Origin: Sabethes cyaneus
Lineage: Eukaryota; Arthropoda; Insecta; Diptera; Culicidae
Direction of reading: 5' to 3'
Assembly: GCF_943734655.1 (NCBI RefSeq)
Contig: NC_071355.1
Coordinates: 79,311,449 to 79,375,448 of the forward strand
DNA: 64,000 nt
Each line of letters opens with the position of its first letter. Position 1 is the stretch's first letter. Positions 31,685 through 42,581 of the stretch are shown here, in pieces. The notes below the pieces were generated by a model, which was given only the letters and a program-made list of their open reading frames with translations, searched no databases and was not told the DNA's origin. The position numbers were made by a program, and so were the translations under genes.

Positions 31685-33473
31685 ATGCCTCTAAATTTCA
31701 ACAAAAATGATCGTAAATCGGATGATGACGAGGAATTTTTTAAACCGACTGCTAGGTATGCTAAATCACATTCAACTGTGTACCAATTTATTTTTGTTTT
31801 ATCAACCGTAGTTCTAGTTTGGCAAAAATTTTTGGTGTTGCGAGTAGTCGGCCTTTAAAAAAAGTAACACCCGCAAATTCACCTAAATCAAGTCAGCTTT
31901 CCGATCGGTATGAATCAGCCTTTAGGTACATCCCGCCTAGTTCTACGGAGCAAGAAGAGGCAGATGGGCATAAGCAAATCTCAAACAAACCGATGGCAAA
32001 TTGGGTATTGATACAGGCCAGCGTTGTTACTGCATACAAACTGTAAGTAAAAAATAAGTTGCGTTGATCAAACTTCAGATGTTTGCTTTTGTTTCCAGGG
32101 TAGGAACTGAAAATGTTTCCCAGGCAAAACTTGGGCTAGCCCTATTGAAATCTGAGGACAACTACAAAATTCTCTTGTATCGAACTAAAACCGATGCTTT
32201 AGCTACAGTTAATGTTTCTCCATCCACCAAGATGTTTTTGAATCACAACTATCTTCAATTTCACAGTGATGATGAATGTTTCTGGAGTGTCTTGTTTGAT
32301 CAACTAGCAGAAAAGAAAACTTTCTGCAGTACTATCGGTAAGGTTTGCAAAGTCGAAGAGCGCAAAGATGACGTAGCAGTCTGCAGACCAATTCCAGCCT
32401 CAAGAACAACTATACCGATAGTTGAGGAACCTGACTCTGATAGTACAGATCGCAAAAAGACTAATTTACTAACACGTATAGCTAAAGTAGGTCAACCAAT
32501 ATTAGTACAGGACAAACAATTTAGGACCGAAATCAGTGACTCATCAGACACAGACGTTCGAATTGAAACCATCCCGCGACATCGACGAACAGGTAGTGGG
32601 AGTAAGATTCATCCAGTTACCATCGGAATGCAGATGTTACCTTCCTCAACCGCACTCAGTACAGCCATAGCCGGTCAAAATCTGATGCAGACTTCAAATG
32701 ATTGTAACTTTAACATGTTAATGGCCGAAAATCGCATGCAAGGTACAGAATTGCGAATGAATTTATCCAAAATTGAATCAAAGCTAGAGCGAGTACTCGA
32801 TAAAATAGATTTGCTAAGTCCATCTGAGGCCTCTGGCTTAGGAATAGCAAAAAAATCAACATTCGATAGAGACGAAGTTATTCTAAATTTGGAAGAAACG
32901 ATATTGGAACATAAAAAAGAAAACCACATGTTGAAAAGAAAAATAAGGAACTTGGAAATGGAAGCAACCTCTAGTACCCAGTTAATGAAAACGGAGGAGC
33001 TGCTGATGCAAGCGGATAAACGATGCCAATCACTGCAAGATGAAGTAGCGCAATTACGACAAGATGTACAAACTAGTAAGGAGAATAGCTGTAAGGATAT
33101 CAAAGAAATCGAAAGATTGAGCGCCGAGCTTGTACAGAAAACGATGCTGGCTGAAAAAAATTCCAAAAATATTCAATTGTTGGAGGAACAACTAACCGCA
33201 GCTCAAAAAGAGCAAGCTTCGTTACAGCAGACAAATCTAGCATTGGAAAACGATCTAAAAAACTGTAAATCAACAATCACTACCCTTCAGCAGACGCAAC
33301 TTGCTCAGAGCGAACAACAGGAAAAGCAACAAGACCACGTCATAAAAAATATTATGAATACATGTTTTCATCGTATATGTGAGGAAATCAATGATCCACG
33401 TGTACTGCAAATCGTTGGAGAGGTTATTAAGAAACAAACCAAAGCGGCTCTCCAATCCCGGTTAGCGAAATAG
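31685..33473 (+). CDS. FKBP15/WAFL-like coiled-coil protein lacking FKBP domain
   Basis: Three exons fit, 31685-31755, 31812-32042 and 32099-33473, with GT...AG borders (GTATG, GTAAGT donors; CGTAG, TTCCAG acceptors), giving 558 residues. Exon 1 is MPLNFNKNDRKSDDDEEFF. Residues about 75-180 match the WH1/PH-like domain of FKBP15 (WVLIQASVVTAYKL, YKILLYRTKTDALATVNV, WSVLFDQLAEKKTFC). LLTRIAKVGQPIL (about 224) and LMAENRMQGTELRMNLSKIE (about 308) are conserved family motifs. Residues about 359-514 are a long coiled coil, and the C terminus (IMNTCFHRICEEINDPRVL) is also conserved. Vertebrate FKBP15 (WAFL) works in early-endosome transport and binds actin/WIP. The peptidyl-prolyl isomerase domain that follows WH1 in vertebrates is absent here. 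It is convergent with ZGPAT. Confidence 0.88.
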
Positions 33474-33977
33474 ATTACATCGGAAGTGCAAGGAAAGAAG
33501 GAATACCGAAAGCCGGAAAGGCTGTATAGTGTGTACCAAAGGATGAACCCGAAAAGTCTAGCCACAGAACGATTTTAATTTTAGTTTAGATGATCATAAA
33601 AAAACGAAGGTACTTGCCAACGTATTTTTGACATTGAAAAAGTTTTGATTGGATATTTATGCCTATTTTCTGTAGTAAATAATCATACTGTCAAGTTTGA
33701 ATAACATATTGTGATACTTTGAGTCTTAGATGGACACTTGCAACTTCCGCAAAATTATTAAATCAAAGAATTGAATAATATTGATTGTTTGTAAATTGAA
33801 CAAGAACTTTTGACTGTATTCAATAGCTCTCCTACGTTGCTTATCCACCGCCTGATGCTCTTCTGGTATACAAAAAAAAATGGAGTAGAGTGATGACGAT
33901 GCGGAAGTGACTATCAGAAGAAATCGAAGCACTCCAAATGTTCCATTTTACGGTCCAGATAATGACTCAAAGAATGT

Positions 33978-33983
33978 TTTATT
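33978..33983 (-). terminator. Poly(A) signal AATAAA for ZGPAT-like gene
   Basis: AATAAA on the minus strand about 155 nt past the ZGPAT-like stop codon. Confidence 0.55.
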
Positions 33984-34099
33984 CTTTAACTTACTATTGA
34001 CAAACTAAAAAATTGAAGTTGCTTCAATTATTTAGTTTACCAGAAAGGTTTTCCGTGCAGAACCACGCAGATGAATACATTATGTTTATAATGATACGT

Positions 34100-34105
34100 A
34101 ATAAA
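34100..34105 (+). terminator. Candidate poly(A) signal for FKBP15-like gene
   Basis: The AATAAA I found on the plus strand past the FKBP15-like stop is here, about 630 nt downstream. If used, the two convergent transcripts overlap at their 3' ends. Confidence 0.35.
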
Positions 34106-34137
34106 GCAAATGTACAGTCAACTTTGCATAGTATTCT

Positions 34138-35737
34138 CTAAAATATTGTCATTTTTCGTTTATCGGATCGTAGTTGTTGCTCTCGGTCGATGGTTTTCTC
34201 GGTGGCCTGTATTTGTGCTATTTCGGAGCGTTTATCGGCAATCTGTTTTTTGAGATTTGAGTGAACTTGTGTGCCAGGTTGATGTCGAGCTAGAGAACTA
34301 TTTAGCCTGTCTATGTCGGCCTTTAATCGCCGTGTGTGCTCCGATAACTTCAAGCTGGCGATATTTAAATTTTTCGATGAACAGCTCGGCAGATCCAGTT
34401 TTTGCGATGTGGTTGTCGTTTGTATTTGTTTCTTACTAGATGAACTGGGTAAATCTTTCACTGTGCTACCCAATATTTCACTGTTAATAAAACTGAAAAC
34501 GTCTTCACTTTTGCGTTTATTTTTCGCGTTTTGCCTGGCATTTTTCTTTTCCTGTATTTTTTTCTGCCGCAGAAGTTTCTTTTCTACGCAAAACAGATCG
34601 CTGTTTCCGTTTGCACGTTCACGCAGCTCCATGCAGTAATCCAGCGATTTTCCCTGTGGAAGAACCTGCGCACTAACCGGCACCACTCTTCCCTCTCCTT
34701 TAGTTCCAAGTCCCGAACCAACAACATATCCCATTTTCATCATTATTTTAGAACCGATTCCTCTGGTGTGCTGTTCCCACTCGCCCAGTCGCTGCGATGG
34801 AACTGGATTGAGCAAACTTCGTTGGATTATCTCAGCCTGACGGAACTCAGCAGCATCGTCTACAGTGTCGTCAGCGGACGAGCAATCGTCAGAATTTGAA
34901 AGTATGTCACTATCGCCTTCTTCTTCTAATGGCAATATATCTTCAAACGGTAGCTCCAGCATCCGTTTGCCCTCATCTATAATTATTTTACAGGATTTGT
35001 TGCCGAAATCAGCCTCGCTGACAGCCCCTTTAGCCCATAAGCGATTTTTCTGTTTCGCTAAAACTCTCCAGCCTTTTTTCCCCAGTAAGTCAAATCGTGG
35101 CTGTCGATAGTCTTTCAGTTCACTTAACGCTACAACTTCTCCATGCGAATACCGACATTTATCATCGTCAAATTTACACTCACCTTCCAGAAAAAAAGGG
35201 CAAGGTACCATTTCTTGATGAGTCGGATTAATAAATAATACTTTAATTTGGATGTTACTCCTATCCGATGAATCTAGGCTGCATATTAGAGCATTATGGA
35301 ATGCCGTCGAGCCCCAGCGGTGAACGTGTGGAGCAGAGCACTTGCTTCCTATAAGATCTGCTGTATTTTCCGATTCATCAGTCGATGAACGCGTTTGGTT
35401 CGAACGAATTTCGTCATCGCAATCTAGGCCGTTAATTTCGGCCATGAAAGCCGCAAACTCACTTTCCATTCCCGAACTAGCGGGTGCGCTCGCGCTCGGA
35501 CCATGTTCGTGAGCTAGAGTTTCGCGGGTCAGTCGAAGTAGTTCGTTTAAATCATTTCTAAGATTTTCCAATTCGTTGCGTTCGCTTTGGTTTTCCGTGG
35601 TAGCCAGAGCATGTTCCACCTGAGAAAGCTAAACATACACAAAAATATAATTGCTGTTCGATAGAAAATTTAATACCTATGGATTTTTACCTGCTCTGTA
35701 TACAATTTGATAGAATGAGTTCAGTTATAGAACTCAT
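34138..35737 (-). CDS. ZGPAT: ZGPAT-like CCCH zinc finger and G-patch protein
   Basis: The main exon 34138-35628 encodes 496 residues starting LSQVEHALATTEN, matching the N-terminal YxxQLxQVExAL segment of ZGPAT. A CCCH finger (CPFFLEGECKFDDDKCRYSH) lies about 140 residues in. A G-patch follows at about 285-325 (HTRGIGSKIMMKMGYVVG, LGTKGEGRVVPV, QGKSLD), and a C-terminal coiled coil ends KRKMTIF. Human ZGPAT is a nuclear RNA-binding repressor; insect function is inferred. The acceptor TTTAG is at 35629-35633. The start must be in an upstream exon: 35691-35737 begins ATGAGTTCTATAACTGAA and ends SIKLYTEQ before a GTAAAA donor, but ATG and the LYTEQ frame differ by one base, so a start elsewhere or a frameshift is needed. 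It is head to head with Cdc7. Confidence 0.85.
35691..35737 (-). other. Candidate first coding exon of ZGPAT-like gene (frame conflict)
   Basis: Read on the minus strand, ATG AGT TCT ATA ACT GAA CTC opens a plausible N terminus, but the end of the same exon must be read one base out (SIKLYTEQ) to join LSQVEHAL across the intron. The exon is 47 nt; 48 would be in frame. A second QVxAL-like stretch (KYQQLRQVKALK) is readable at about 35840-35880 and followed by GTAAAT; its role is unclear. Confidence 0.4.
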
Positions 35738-36614
35738 GATCTGGCTAAATCATGCACGTAGTGCAAGATTGATTTTTATGCTTATATTGTTTACCATCAA
35801 CTTGGTTTGTAATAAAGCTGAAAAACAGAAAATAGAAATTAAATTTACTTTGAGCGCTTTGACTTGCCGAAGCTGTTGATATTTTTGTGCAAGAAAAAGA
35901 AAGCAAAATAAATAATTTAATATTAAACATACTTTCTGACCTCTGGCACTTTTGTTGACAATCATTCACGATTATTTACACTCTAAAAAAGATACTCTGT
36001 CAAAACTGTGAATATCACGTAAAATTCGCTTGACGTCATTAAACGATCTCTTGCCACCCCACTGTCACAAATGTCATTCCAATACATTTTTCGTGTAGCC
36101 TATAGGTGTAGCCAACATCTCATCTAGCCCATAACAAACTTTGCCTCGGACCCAAGCATGAAATGCTATTTCATTTTAGCTCACGCTGAGATGTTGGTTG
36201 CAAAAATATGGTTTCCTGTCGATGGGGTGCTATAAAAAGATTTTAAGGCCTCTGTTCCGACCCCCCGGCGGTGCGTCGCCATTTTTCTGTGACGTCTGTA
36301 ACCTCTGTCCTCTGTGGACTTAATGACTGTTTGTCTGTGGTTTTCGTATTGTTGTTGCAGTTGAAAACCGTAATAACCGACTCGCGACATTCGGTTTTAT
36401 TCTTGTTCTGAGTGTCGCAACTACGTCGCACGTGGTGCGCTGTATACACTCAAAATAATCTGCACATAACTAATGGTAAATTTCCATATGAACTTCTAGA
36501 TGATTATCATGTGCCGCATATAAACACAATCCGCCAAGAAATACACATAGAAATTATACGGATTTGAATAGTATGTGCAATTAACACATAAAAAATATAT
36601 GCATATGAATAGTA

Positions 36615-37175
36615 CAGTATCCCCCCGCTAATCCGACACCCAATAATCCGACGACTCAATAGTCCGGATCTCGCTACTCCGGAAAATTCCGAATTAAAAC
36701 GTATTGTACTTGACTTCTTTCAATCGAACACTACCTTCGTTTGGCGTCTCCGTTAAAGTCAGAATGGCACTCTTTCTAACTAAATGGAAATGGCACATGG
36801 TGCTGCTTCTAACTACGTTCACTTTTGCCATGGCTATAATATTTTCATTGCTACTCTCAATCGACAATACGTTCACTTTAGCCATGGCTATAATATTTTC
36901 ATTGCTACTCTCAATAGACTGATGTGCTTGCGCTTATTTCGACACTAACTAAGAATTTTAAAGTATTTTGTTGACGAAATTGAGCATTACCGAGTATAAA
37001 ACATAGTTATTGCGTACTTTCGACAGATATTTTCAAAAATTTCCGGAGTTGTTTACGTATGGATGTAAACAAAACCACATTTCAAACTCACACTGACGTC
37101 AGTTTGACTGTCGGATTATCGAGTCAAAATTCGCTAATCCGGCTATAAATTTGTCGGATTAGCGGGGCGGTACAG
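36615..37175. mobile_element. pogo/Tigger-like MITE
   Basis: Ends CAGTATCCCCCCGCTAATCC and, inverted, CTGTACCGCCCCGCTAATCC, continuing GACA, flanked by TA on both sides (36613-36614, 37176-37177). Subterminal repeats of TAATCCGAC/AGTCCGGA recur. The CAG/CTG-initial ends with TA duplications fit the pogo/Tigger branch of Tc1/mariner. It contains a 54-bp tandem duplication. No transposase. Confidence 0.7.
36813..36920 (+). repeat. 54-bp tandem duplication
   Basis: ACGTTCACTTTTGCCATGGC...CTACTCTCAATCGACAAT is repeated immediately with two or three differences (ACGTTCACTTTAGCC...). Confidence 0.85.
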
Positions 37176-37475
37176 TATGTGCAAAAGTTTCGCGTATCCA
37201 TAAATTATAACTGTGTGGCATATAAAGTTCATTGATTAGGCACATTGCAAAAATCTATGTGTGGGACACATAGAAACTATATGAAAAGTTTTCTCAGTGT
37301 AGCGCATCAATGTGCGAACACAGCGCACCACCGGTTTTCAACTGCAACAACAATACAAGGTTAGAACACTATGCACCTTATCCAGCTTTCCACGAGCGAT
37401 AATGGCGGATATTGGGCACAATCTTTTAACATTCATTGCAGGAGCGTCAAGTTCGCCCTGACAGAGTTAGTATAC

Positions 37476-37875
37476 GGAAACATCCATGATTGTTCGTTGT
37501 TCGAGTGTAAAAATATAAACATTGTTTAATTTTGCAGATAAGCTTAAGTGGAACATAACTGAACGGATAACAAGTTTTATGGATTACGGCTTCGCAGTTT
37601 TCGCAAACTTCAGGGAGAATGTCCAACGGAAAGATTCTTATCAAGTCGAAACACTGTTCGAGAGCAATCTTGGCAACGGCTCAACCAATATGAAGTTAAC
37701 GTTTGCCTCTGAGTTCACGATTGTAAAAAGTATTCTGAGCCGGTACCTTCAGCAAATTATGGCCGCAAGCCACTACAAAAGTTTGAATCCGTTCAGTTAT
37801 GTTCCACATCAGCTGATCTGCAAAATTAAAGAATGTTTACATTTTTACACTCGCGCAACAGTCATGGATGTTTCC
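37476..37875. mobile_element. MITE with about 95-bp inverted ends
   Basis: The left arm GGAAACATCCATGATTGTTC...GAGTGTAAAAATATAAACAT...TTTAATTTTGCAGAT...GTGGAACATAACTGAACGG is matched in inverse at about 37785-37875 (CCGTTCAGTTATGTTCCAC...ATCTGCAAAATTAAA...GGATGTTTCC). A 124-codon frame (37522-37896) crosses it but is composed of the repeat itself and has no recognisable motif. It lies about 470 bp upstream of Cdc7. Confidence 0.7.
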
Positions 37876-38344
37876 ATAGTATTGGAGATTGCATAAAAAA
37901 CGTGACATATACAAGGAACTTGCAGACAGAATGCAAGTAAAATCCCAGCAACGAGCGTTGCAATACTCTAAAAAACAGAGAAAAATGAACGAGCGTGTAA
38001 GTCTAAAAAACAACGAACCCAACAAAACGATATTAATTTATTATCGTTTATGTTGCGTAAAATTGACAGATGATTGTCAAACACCCGCAACGCAGCCAAA
38101 ATCGCTTACATTGTGTTTAAGCCTTTAAGATCAAGAAACAAAGAACGCAATTTTCTCTGTTTTCCAGTTCCGACCATCTGCGATTGTAAGCCGAGTTCGT
38201 TCGATTTTTCTCGTTGCTTACAAATTGGTAACATTCAGCCTTAAGTACAAAATTCTAGTTAAATAGTTTATGTTTTAGAAAATCTTGTAACTTTCAAACT
38301 AAATAAAAATCGTGTAGTAAACAACAGGCATCAGAGCAAAAAAC

Positions 38345-40295
38345 ATGGAGGTTATCAACGAGGTTCAGAATGGTGAAAATGCATCGACGAAATCGGTTGA
38401 GGAACGTAGAGCTACGGCAGAATTAGCGGAACTGCTAACTAGCCAAGTTCCAAAAAAGGATGAAAGTAAGTAATTATAGTAGCATGGCTTATAGTGAGGA
38501 AATTTTTGGCAATGAATGTGACGTAGGCAATGCTAATGTGTTGCAATTAAATTATAAGGAAAAATTTCAAGATTTTCAATTACAGAATGAGAAATAGATG
38601 ATAACTTTTAACAAAAAAATATTTCTAGCATAATCGATTACCGGCTGCGTAATTTATCAAATGTTTTCTTTTGCAGAATTAGTCGCTAATCTCAAGCAGC
38701 AAATTCCGGATATCGACAACATATTTAATATCCACCGTAAGATTGGCCATGGCACCTTCAGTTCGGTGTTTCTTGGTTCGCTCAAGTGTCATGAGCGGTT
38801 GCCGGTGGAGCGTAAAAAATTGTTCGCCATCAAACATGTGGTTCCTACTAGTCATCCAGGTCGCATCGAACGGGAACTACGCTGCATGTTGCAGATTGGC
38901 GGAGCATTTAATGTGGTCGGTGTCGATTTGTGTCTGCGCCGCCAAGAATCGGTTGCGTTTGTTATGCCGTACATTCCGCATGATCAGTTTAGTCACTACT
39001 ATGACAAGATGAGTCCTGCTGAGACGCAACTTTATTTGCGTAATTTGCTAATCGCTTTGAAACGAGTGCACGAGTTTCATGTTATCCATCGAGACGTCAA
39101 GCCAAGCAACTTTTTGTATAACCGTAAGCAACAGAAGTTCTTGTTAGTTGATTTCGGTTTGGCCCAAGACATTAGCTTCCATCGAGAGATGAATGACATA
39201 AGTGGTCAAGCGGTGACTGAATATAAGACTGGAAAAAGGCGTCTCTCAAATACCGCCGGAGAGGAAACAAACCAACAGGGTAGTGAAATAATAGTACAAC
39301 AACAGCAGAAAAAACAAAAAATTAACGATAACTTAGAAAACAGCACACTATCGATCGGTGGTGACTTGCCTGGTCAACAACAGGTGCAATCACCGCCAGT
39401 TTTTAAAACACCTCTCAAGCAATCTAATCAAATTATCTCACCGAATAAGCTCTCGAATATAACCAAGGATCTCAACAGTTCTACGTTAGTTCGCCAGGTG
39501 AAGTCAACGGTGCTGGACATCAGTTCTAGCATGATGGTAGCTCAACGACATCAACAGTTGAGAATAATGACACATTCTTCTCCGGGTGTACCATCGGCAC
39601 CAAGAACAATAGCGGTAGGGACAAGAAATCAGCAACATAACAATGCTGTTGCCGTCGGAAATAGCACTAATGCAAACGCTATTTGCGAGTGTTACAGCAA
39701 AAGCCACGTGTGCAACATTTGCTTAGTTAAAAAGGAAATGCAAGCGTCACGTGCTGGAACTCCTGGTTATCGTCCACCAGAAGTCCTGTTGAAGTATTCG
39801 AAACAAACAACCGTAGTTGACATCTGGGCTGCTGGGGTAATGTTTATGAGCATCCTTTCGCGCTGCTATCCGTTCTTCAAGAACTCGGATGATTTACATT
39901 CACTGGCCGAAATTATAACGGTGTTTGGGGATCACCGCATCAGGAAGACTGCAAATCAACTGGGACGCTATGTTAAGATAGGCCAGCGAAAGTTGCCGCT
40001 TGATCTGCGGAAACTTTGTATGCGTCTCCGTCACCGCTTTCGCCACCAACGCGAAAGACAGCAACAAGAAGCTGCGCAAGGGCTAACTTCAACGTTTGCC
40101 AATAGCTGCAATTACTGCCAACAACGCCTAGAAGAATGTCTTTGCGAACATTCCGAGGCTAACCGAGATTTCTCCGAGGATGAATACTCGGACAACGCAT
40201 ATGATTTGCTTAAAAAGCTGTTAGAAATCAATCCTCATAATCGCATTTCCGCAGAGGAAGCTCTGAAGCACCCATACTTCCAGGAATTGTACTAG
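38345..40295 (+). CDS. Cdc7: Cdc7-type serine/threonine kinase (DDK catalytic subunit)
   Basis: Two exons, 38345-38465 (from ATGGAGGTTATC, donor GTAAGT) and 38677-40295 (acceptor TTTTGCAG), give 579 residues. The kinase core shows the glycine loop IGHGTFSSVFLG (about 63-74), Lys in FAIKHV (93), catalytic HRDVKPSN (about 178), DFG (199-201), and after a roughly 165-residue Gln/Asn/Ser-rich insert ICECYSKSHVCNICLVKK, AGTPGYRPPEVLLK and VVDIWAAGVMFMSILS. A second insert with CNYCQQRLEECLCEH precedes YDLLKKLLEINPHNRISAEE and HPYFQELY. The split activation segment, the CxICL motif before AGTPG and the second insert are diagnostic of Cdc7, which with Dbf4 phosphorylates MCM helicase to fire origins. 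It is nuclear by family. A poly(A) signal lies at 40674-40679. Confidence 0.95.
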
Positions 40296-40673
40296 AAAGT
40301 ATTTGATCTATTCCCCAAAAGTATTATACCTGATACTTACTAGTAAACCCCCAGAAACGATCTCCTGAGCACAACGCAATGCTGGTCGGTTAGTACCAAG
40401 CAACTGAAGGGTACATATTTAAGTTCATGGTAGTGAAAATTGCATATTTAGGTTTAATTAGTGCAAACAAATCGAGTCTCTCGAAGAGAACTTTCCCTCG
40501 GACTGACAAGCTTTGCCGAACAAATTATATCTATTCTATGGTGTATGTGTCCAATGTGTATTAATTTATTTAAATCGATTCGAAATTATTTATTTGAAGC
40601 TAAAAAGTTTTACGTTGTAGTCTGAATATGTACTCTGTGAGAACTGATCATACTGTTTATTTAAGGAAGAAAA

Positions 40674-40679
40674 AATAAA
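40674..40679 (+). terminator. Poly(A) signal AATAAA downstream of Cdc7
   Basis: AATAAA about 380 nt past the Cdc7 stop codon. Another AATAAA follows at about 40762. Confidence 0.55.
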
Positions 40680-41039
40680 CTGAAATAAGAGCGACTGGAA
40701 GCTAATGACATACGATGAATAGCTCTTTACAAGACAGGTTGCTAAGGGATCTATACTTAGGCAATAAAAAATGATTAAAGAGGCAATAAAAGTATTGACT
40801 TAAACATTATTGTAATTTTCTTTAATCTGAACAGTTCATGGTTGTCTAACTACTAAGAACTTTGATGAAAAAAGTAATTTTCAGCATTCAGCTTTTAAGT
40901 CAATCCGATAAAATGAAATCCTAAAACTAGATGCTGCTTTCTGAAAGTTGTGTATAGGGCATTTGTAGAGCTAGCTACCATCTTCAAATTGCTGAAAAAA
41001 AAACTTTCCAGTATCTTTGAATTTTCGCTGGTAACGAAA

Positions 41040-41195
41040 TGGACGTTCACTTGGTTACCAACGAAGTACATGCCGGTATAGGACAATCGCAGGACTAGTG
41101 CTACGATCCTATATGTACTGTTCCACTCGAAATTCGAACATGCATCGACTGGCTTGTTAGACCAGTGTTGTATCTCGGAGCCAACTGGGAGGTTA
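41040..41195 (-). repeat. Feilai-like SINE copy
   Basis: Read on the minus strand: TTGGCTCCGAGATACAACAC, CTAACAAGCCAGTCGATGCA, TGTTCGAATTTCGAGTGGAA (B box), TATAGGATCGTAGCACTAGT and CCTGCGATTGTCCTATACCG. It lies in the Cdc7-Arpc3 intergenic space. Confidence 0.75.
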
Positions 41196-41208
41196 ACCAA
41201 AACACATG

Positions 41209-41430
41209 AACCCTCTCTGTCCCAGGGGTGTTTCGGTGGTTTACAGTTTTTGATAATGTAAAAAGCTATTAATTAGCAATTCGTCAAACGCAATTATACA
41301 GCTTGTAAAACAATGTTTTTACTACGTTATGAAATCAAAATATCCATATTGAATGCCTCAAAAATTTTATCGGCCAATTTTAGTATCGGAAGTCATGGAG
41401 CACCTGTGCTACCATGGGACAGAGAGGGTT
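41209..41430. mobile_element. 222-bp MITE with AACCCTCTCTGTCCCA ends
   Basis: The 16-bp ends AACCCTCTCTGTCCCA and TGGGACAGAGAGGGTT are perfect inverse copies. The interior is AT-rich and non-coding. No clear target duplication. Confidence 0.75.
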
Positions 41431-41714
41431 AAGAAAAAATAAATGCCACCTTGGTTAACCGAAATATCAGAACGTATGTGACCAACCTATCCTTGCAGAG
41501 TATCGATGTAATGAAATTGGTTAAAACCTCGTCCGTAAAACTAAACTAAACTAATCGGTGTAATAAACGCAGTAGAATGCAGCGAACGTTTTACTCACGA
41601 TTTCAATAAAACAACAGCGGAATTTCACGGAGTGTATTTTGTTTGCTGGTAGAAATTATAAACCATTTCTAATACTTCGCTTATACATGCATCAAATGTC
41701 AATAGATCTACCAT

Positions 41715-42353
41715 TCACTGTCCTGGTCCCGATAGAGACTTGTCCATGAACTTCTTCTTGGCGAAGCAGAGCCACCATTTGCTGGGCTTTCCATCTTCAC
41801 CAGAAAACACTTTCTCGCATACTCGAATGCCAACTTCCTGGCGGAGCTGCTGCAAGTACTGTTTCATCAAATCCACCTCCAGCGATGTGGACGGTTTGGC
41901 GTAAACTGCGTTGAGCGGAAAACCTGCCTCTCCGGGGATATCGAATCTGGAGATAGCTAGTGTGTACATTTCCTGCAATCCTTGATTTTTATTTGAGCAG
42001 CGCTGCAGACGCTTTAAGCATTCGGTAATGTACAGTGTTATGTAGATCAAAACTCGATCTACTTCGGATTTGATCTCATAAGTGCGGAAAAATACGTTCG
42101 CCTTGAAATAATACAATGATTCGTCGATGATATCCTGTTCAATATTGGCATTAGTCGGTGCCGGACCACGCGCTTGTGTTCGCAGTGGAAGAATTGCCAT
42201 GTTGCCCACAGATTGGGAGTAATCTTTGATCTGGGAATGATAAGCCTAGAAAAAAAATATTACAAAGTTAGACACACCCTTTAAAGAGTTTGATGACTAA
42301 TAGTCATCATTTTCTTAATATGTCCGCAGTGTGAATTTTAATCATACCGGCAT
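41715..42353 (-). CDS. Arpc3: Arp2/3 complex subunit 3 (p21-Arc)
   Basis: Exon 1 codes only Met-Pro (42348-42353, ATGCCG then donor GTATGA). Exon 2 runs 42245 to 41715 from acceptor TTCTAG. The total is 178 residues, the same length as human ARPC3, reading MPAYHSQIKDYSQSVGNMAI at the start. Family blocks are clear: ESLYYFKANVFFRTYEIKSE, RVLIYITLYITECLKRLQ, EMYTLAISRFDIPGE, GFPLNAVYAKP, YLQQLRQEVGIRVCEKVF, KPSKWWLCFAKKKFMDKSLS and GPGQ. The protein is a structural subunit of the Arp2/3 complex that nucleates branched actin in the cytoplasm. The gene is convergent with Cdc7 and divergent from cytochrome b5; a two-codon first exon is unusual but in phase. Confidence 0.96.
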
Positions 42354-42581
42354 CTTATGTGCGAGGGAAAGAATGTTGCACAAACGATGCACTACTTTTC
42401 TTTTTATGAAAAACAAATCTCCGTGATTGAAAACTTCGATAGAATTTGTAAAGGCTGTTCCTTTCCTATTTCCTAGTCCACGAAGCTTTGACGTTTCATA
42501 ATAAATGATAATGATAATAAACTTTGACAATCAACTTAACGAAAGGAACTAAGGGCAACATCAACAGCATTTGATAAACTC

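Larger units (their letters stand above)
36447..37299. mobile_element. MITE with CACTCAAAATA ends, inserted in family A
   Basis: It starts CACTCAAAATAATCTGCACA and ends, inverted, CACTGAGAAAACTTTTCATA. Both sides abut TA (36445-36446, 37300-37301). It carries a further TA-flanked element (36615-37175) in its middle. No coding capacity. Confidence 0.65.
36347..37355. mobile_element. Palindromic MITE family A, copy 1 (interrupted)
   Basis: The left half 36347-36446 (TATTGTTGTTGCAG, TGAAAACCG, CGGTTTTATTCTTGTTCTG, CGTCGCACGTGGTGCGC) and the right half 37300-37355 (GCGCATCAATGTGCG, CACAGCGCACCACCGG, CTGCAACAACAATA) are the two sides of the element seen intact at 42582-42771. An 853-bp element separates them. 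Confidence 0.75.

Noticed and set aside
32675..33166. 163-codon minus-strand frame
   Set aside because: It is antisense to the coiled-coil region of the FKBP15-like gene and explained by that gene's codon pattern.
34313..35110. Plus-strand open frames of 60-122 codons
   Set aside because: They are shadows of the ZGPAT-like coding exon on the opposite strand.
37522..37896. 124-codon open frame upstream of Cdc7
   Set aside because: It spans both inverted arms of the 37476-37875 repeat element and has no recognisable motif; the openness is a by-product of the repeat.
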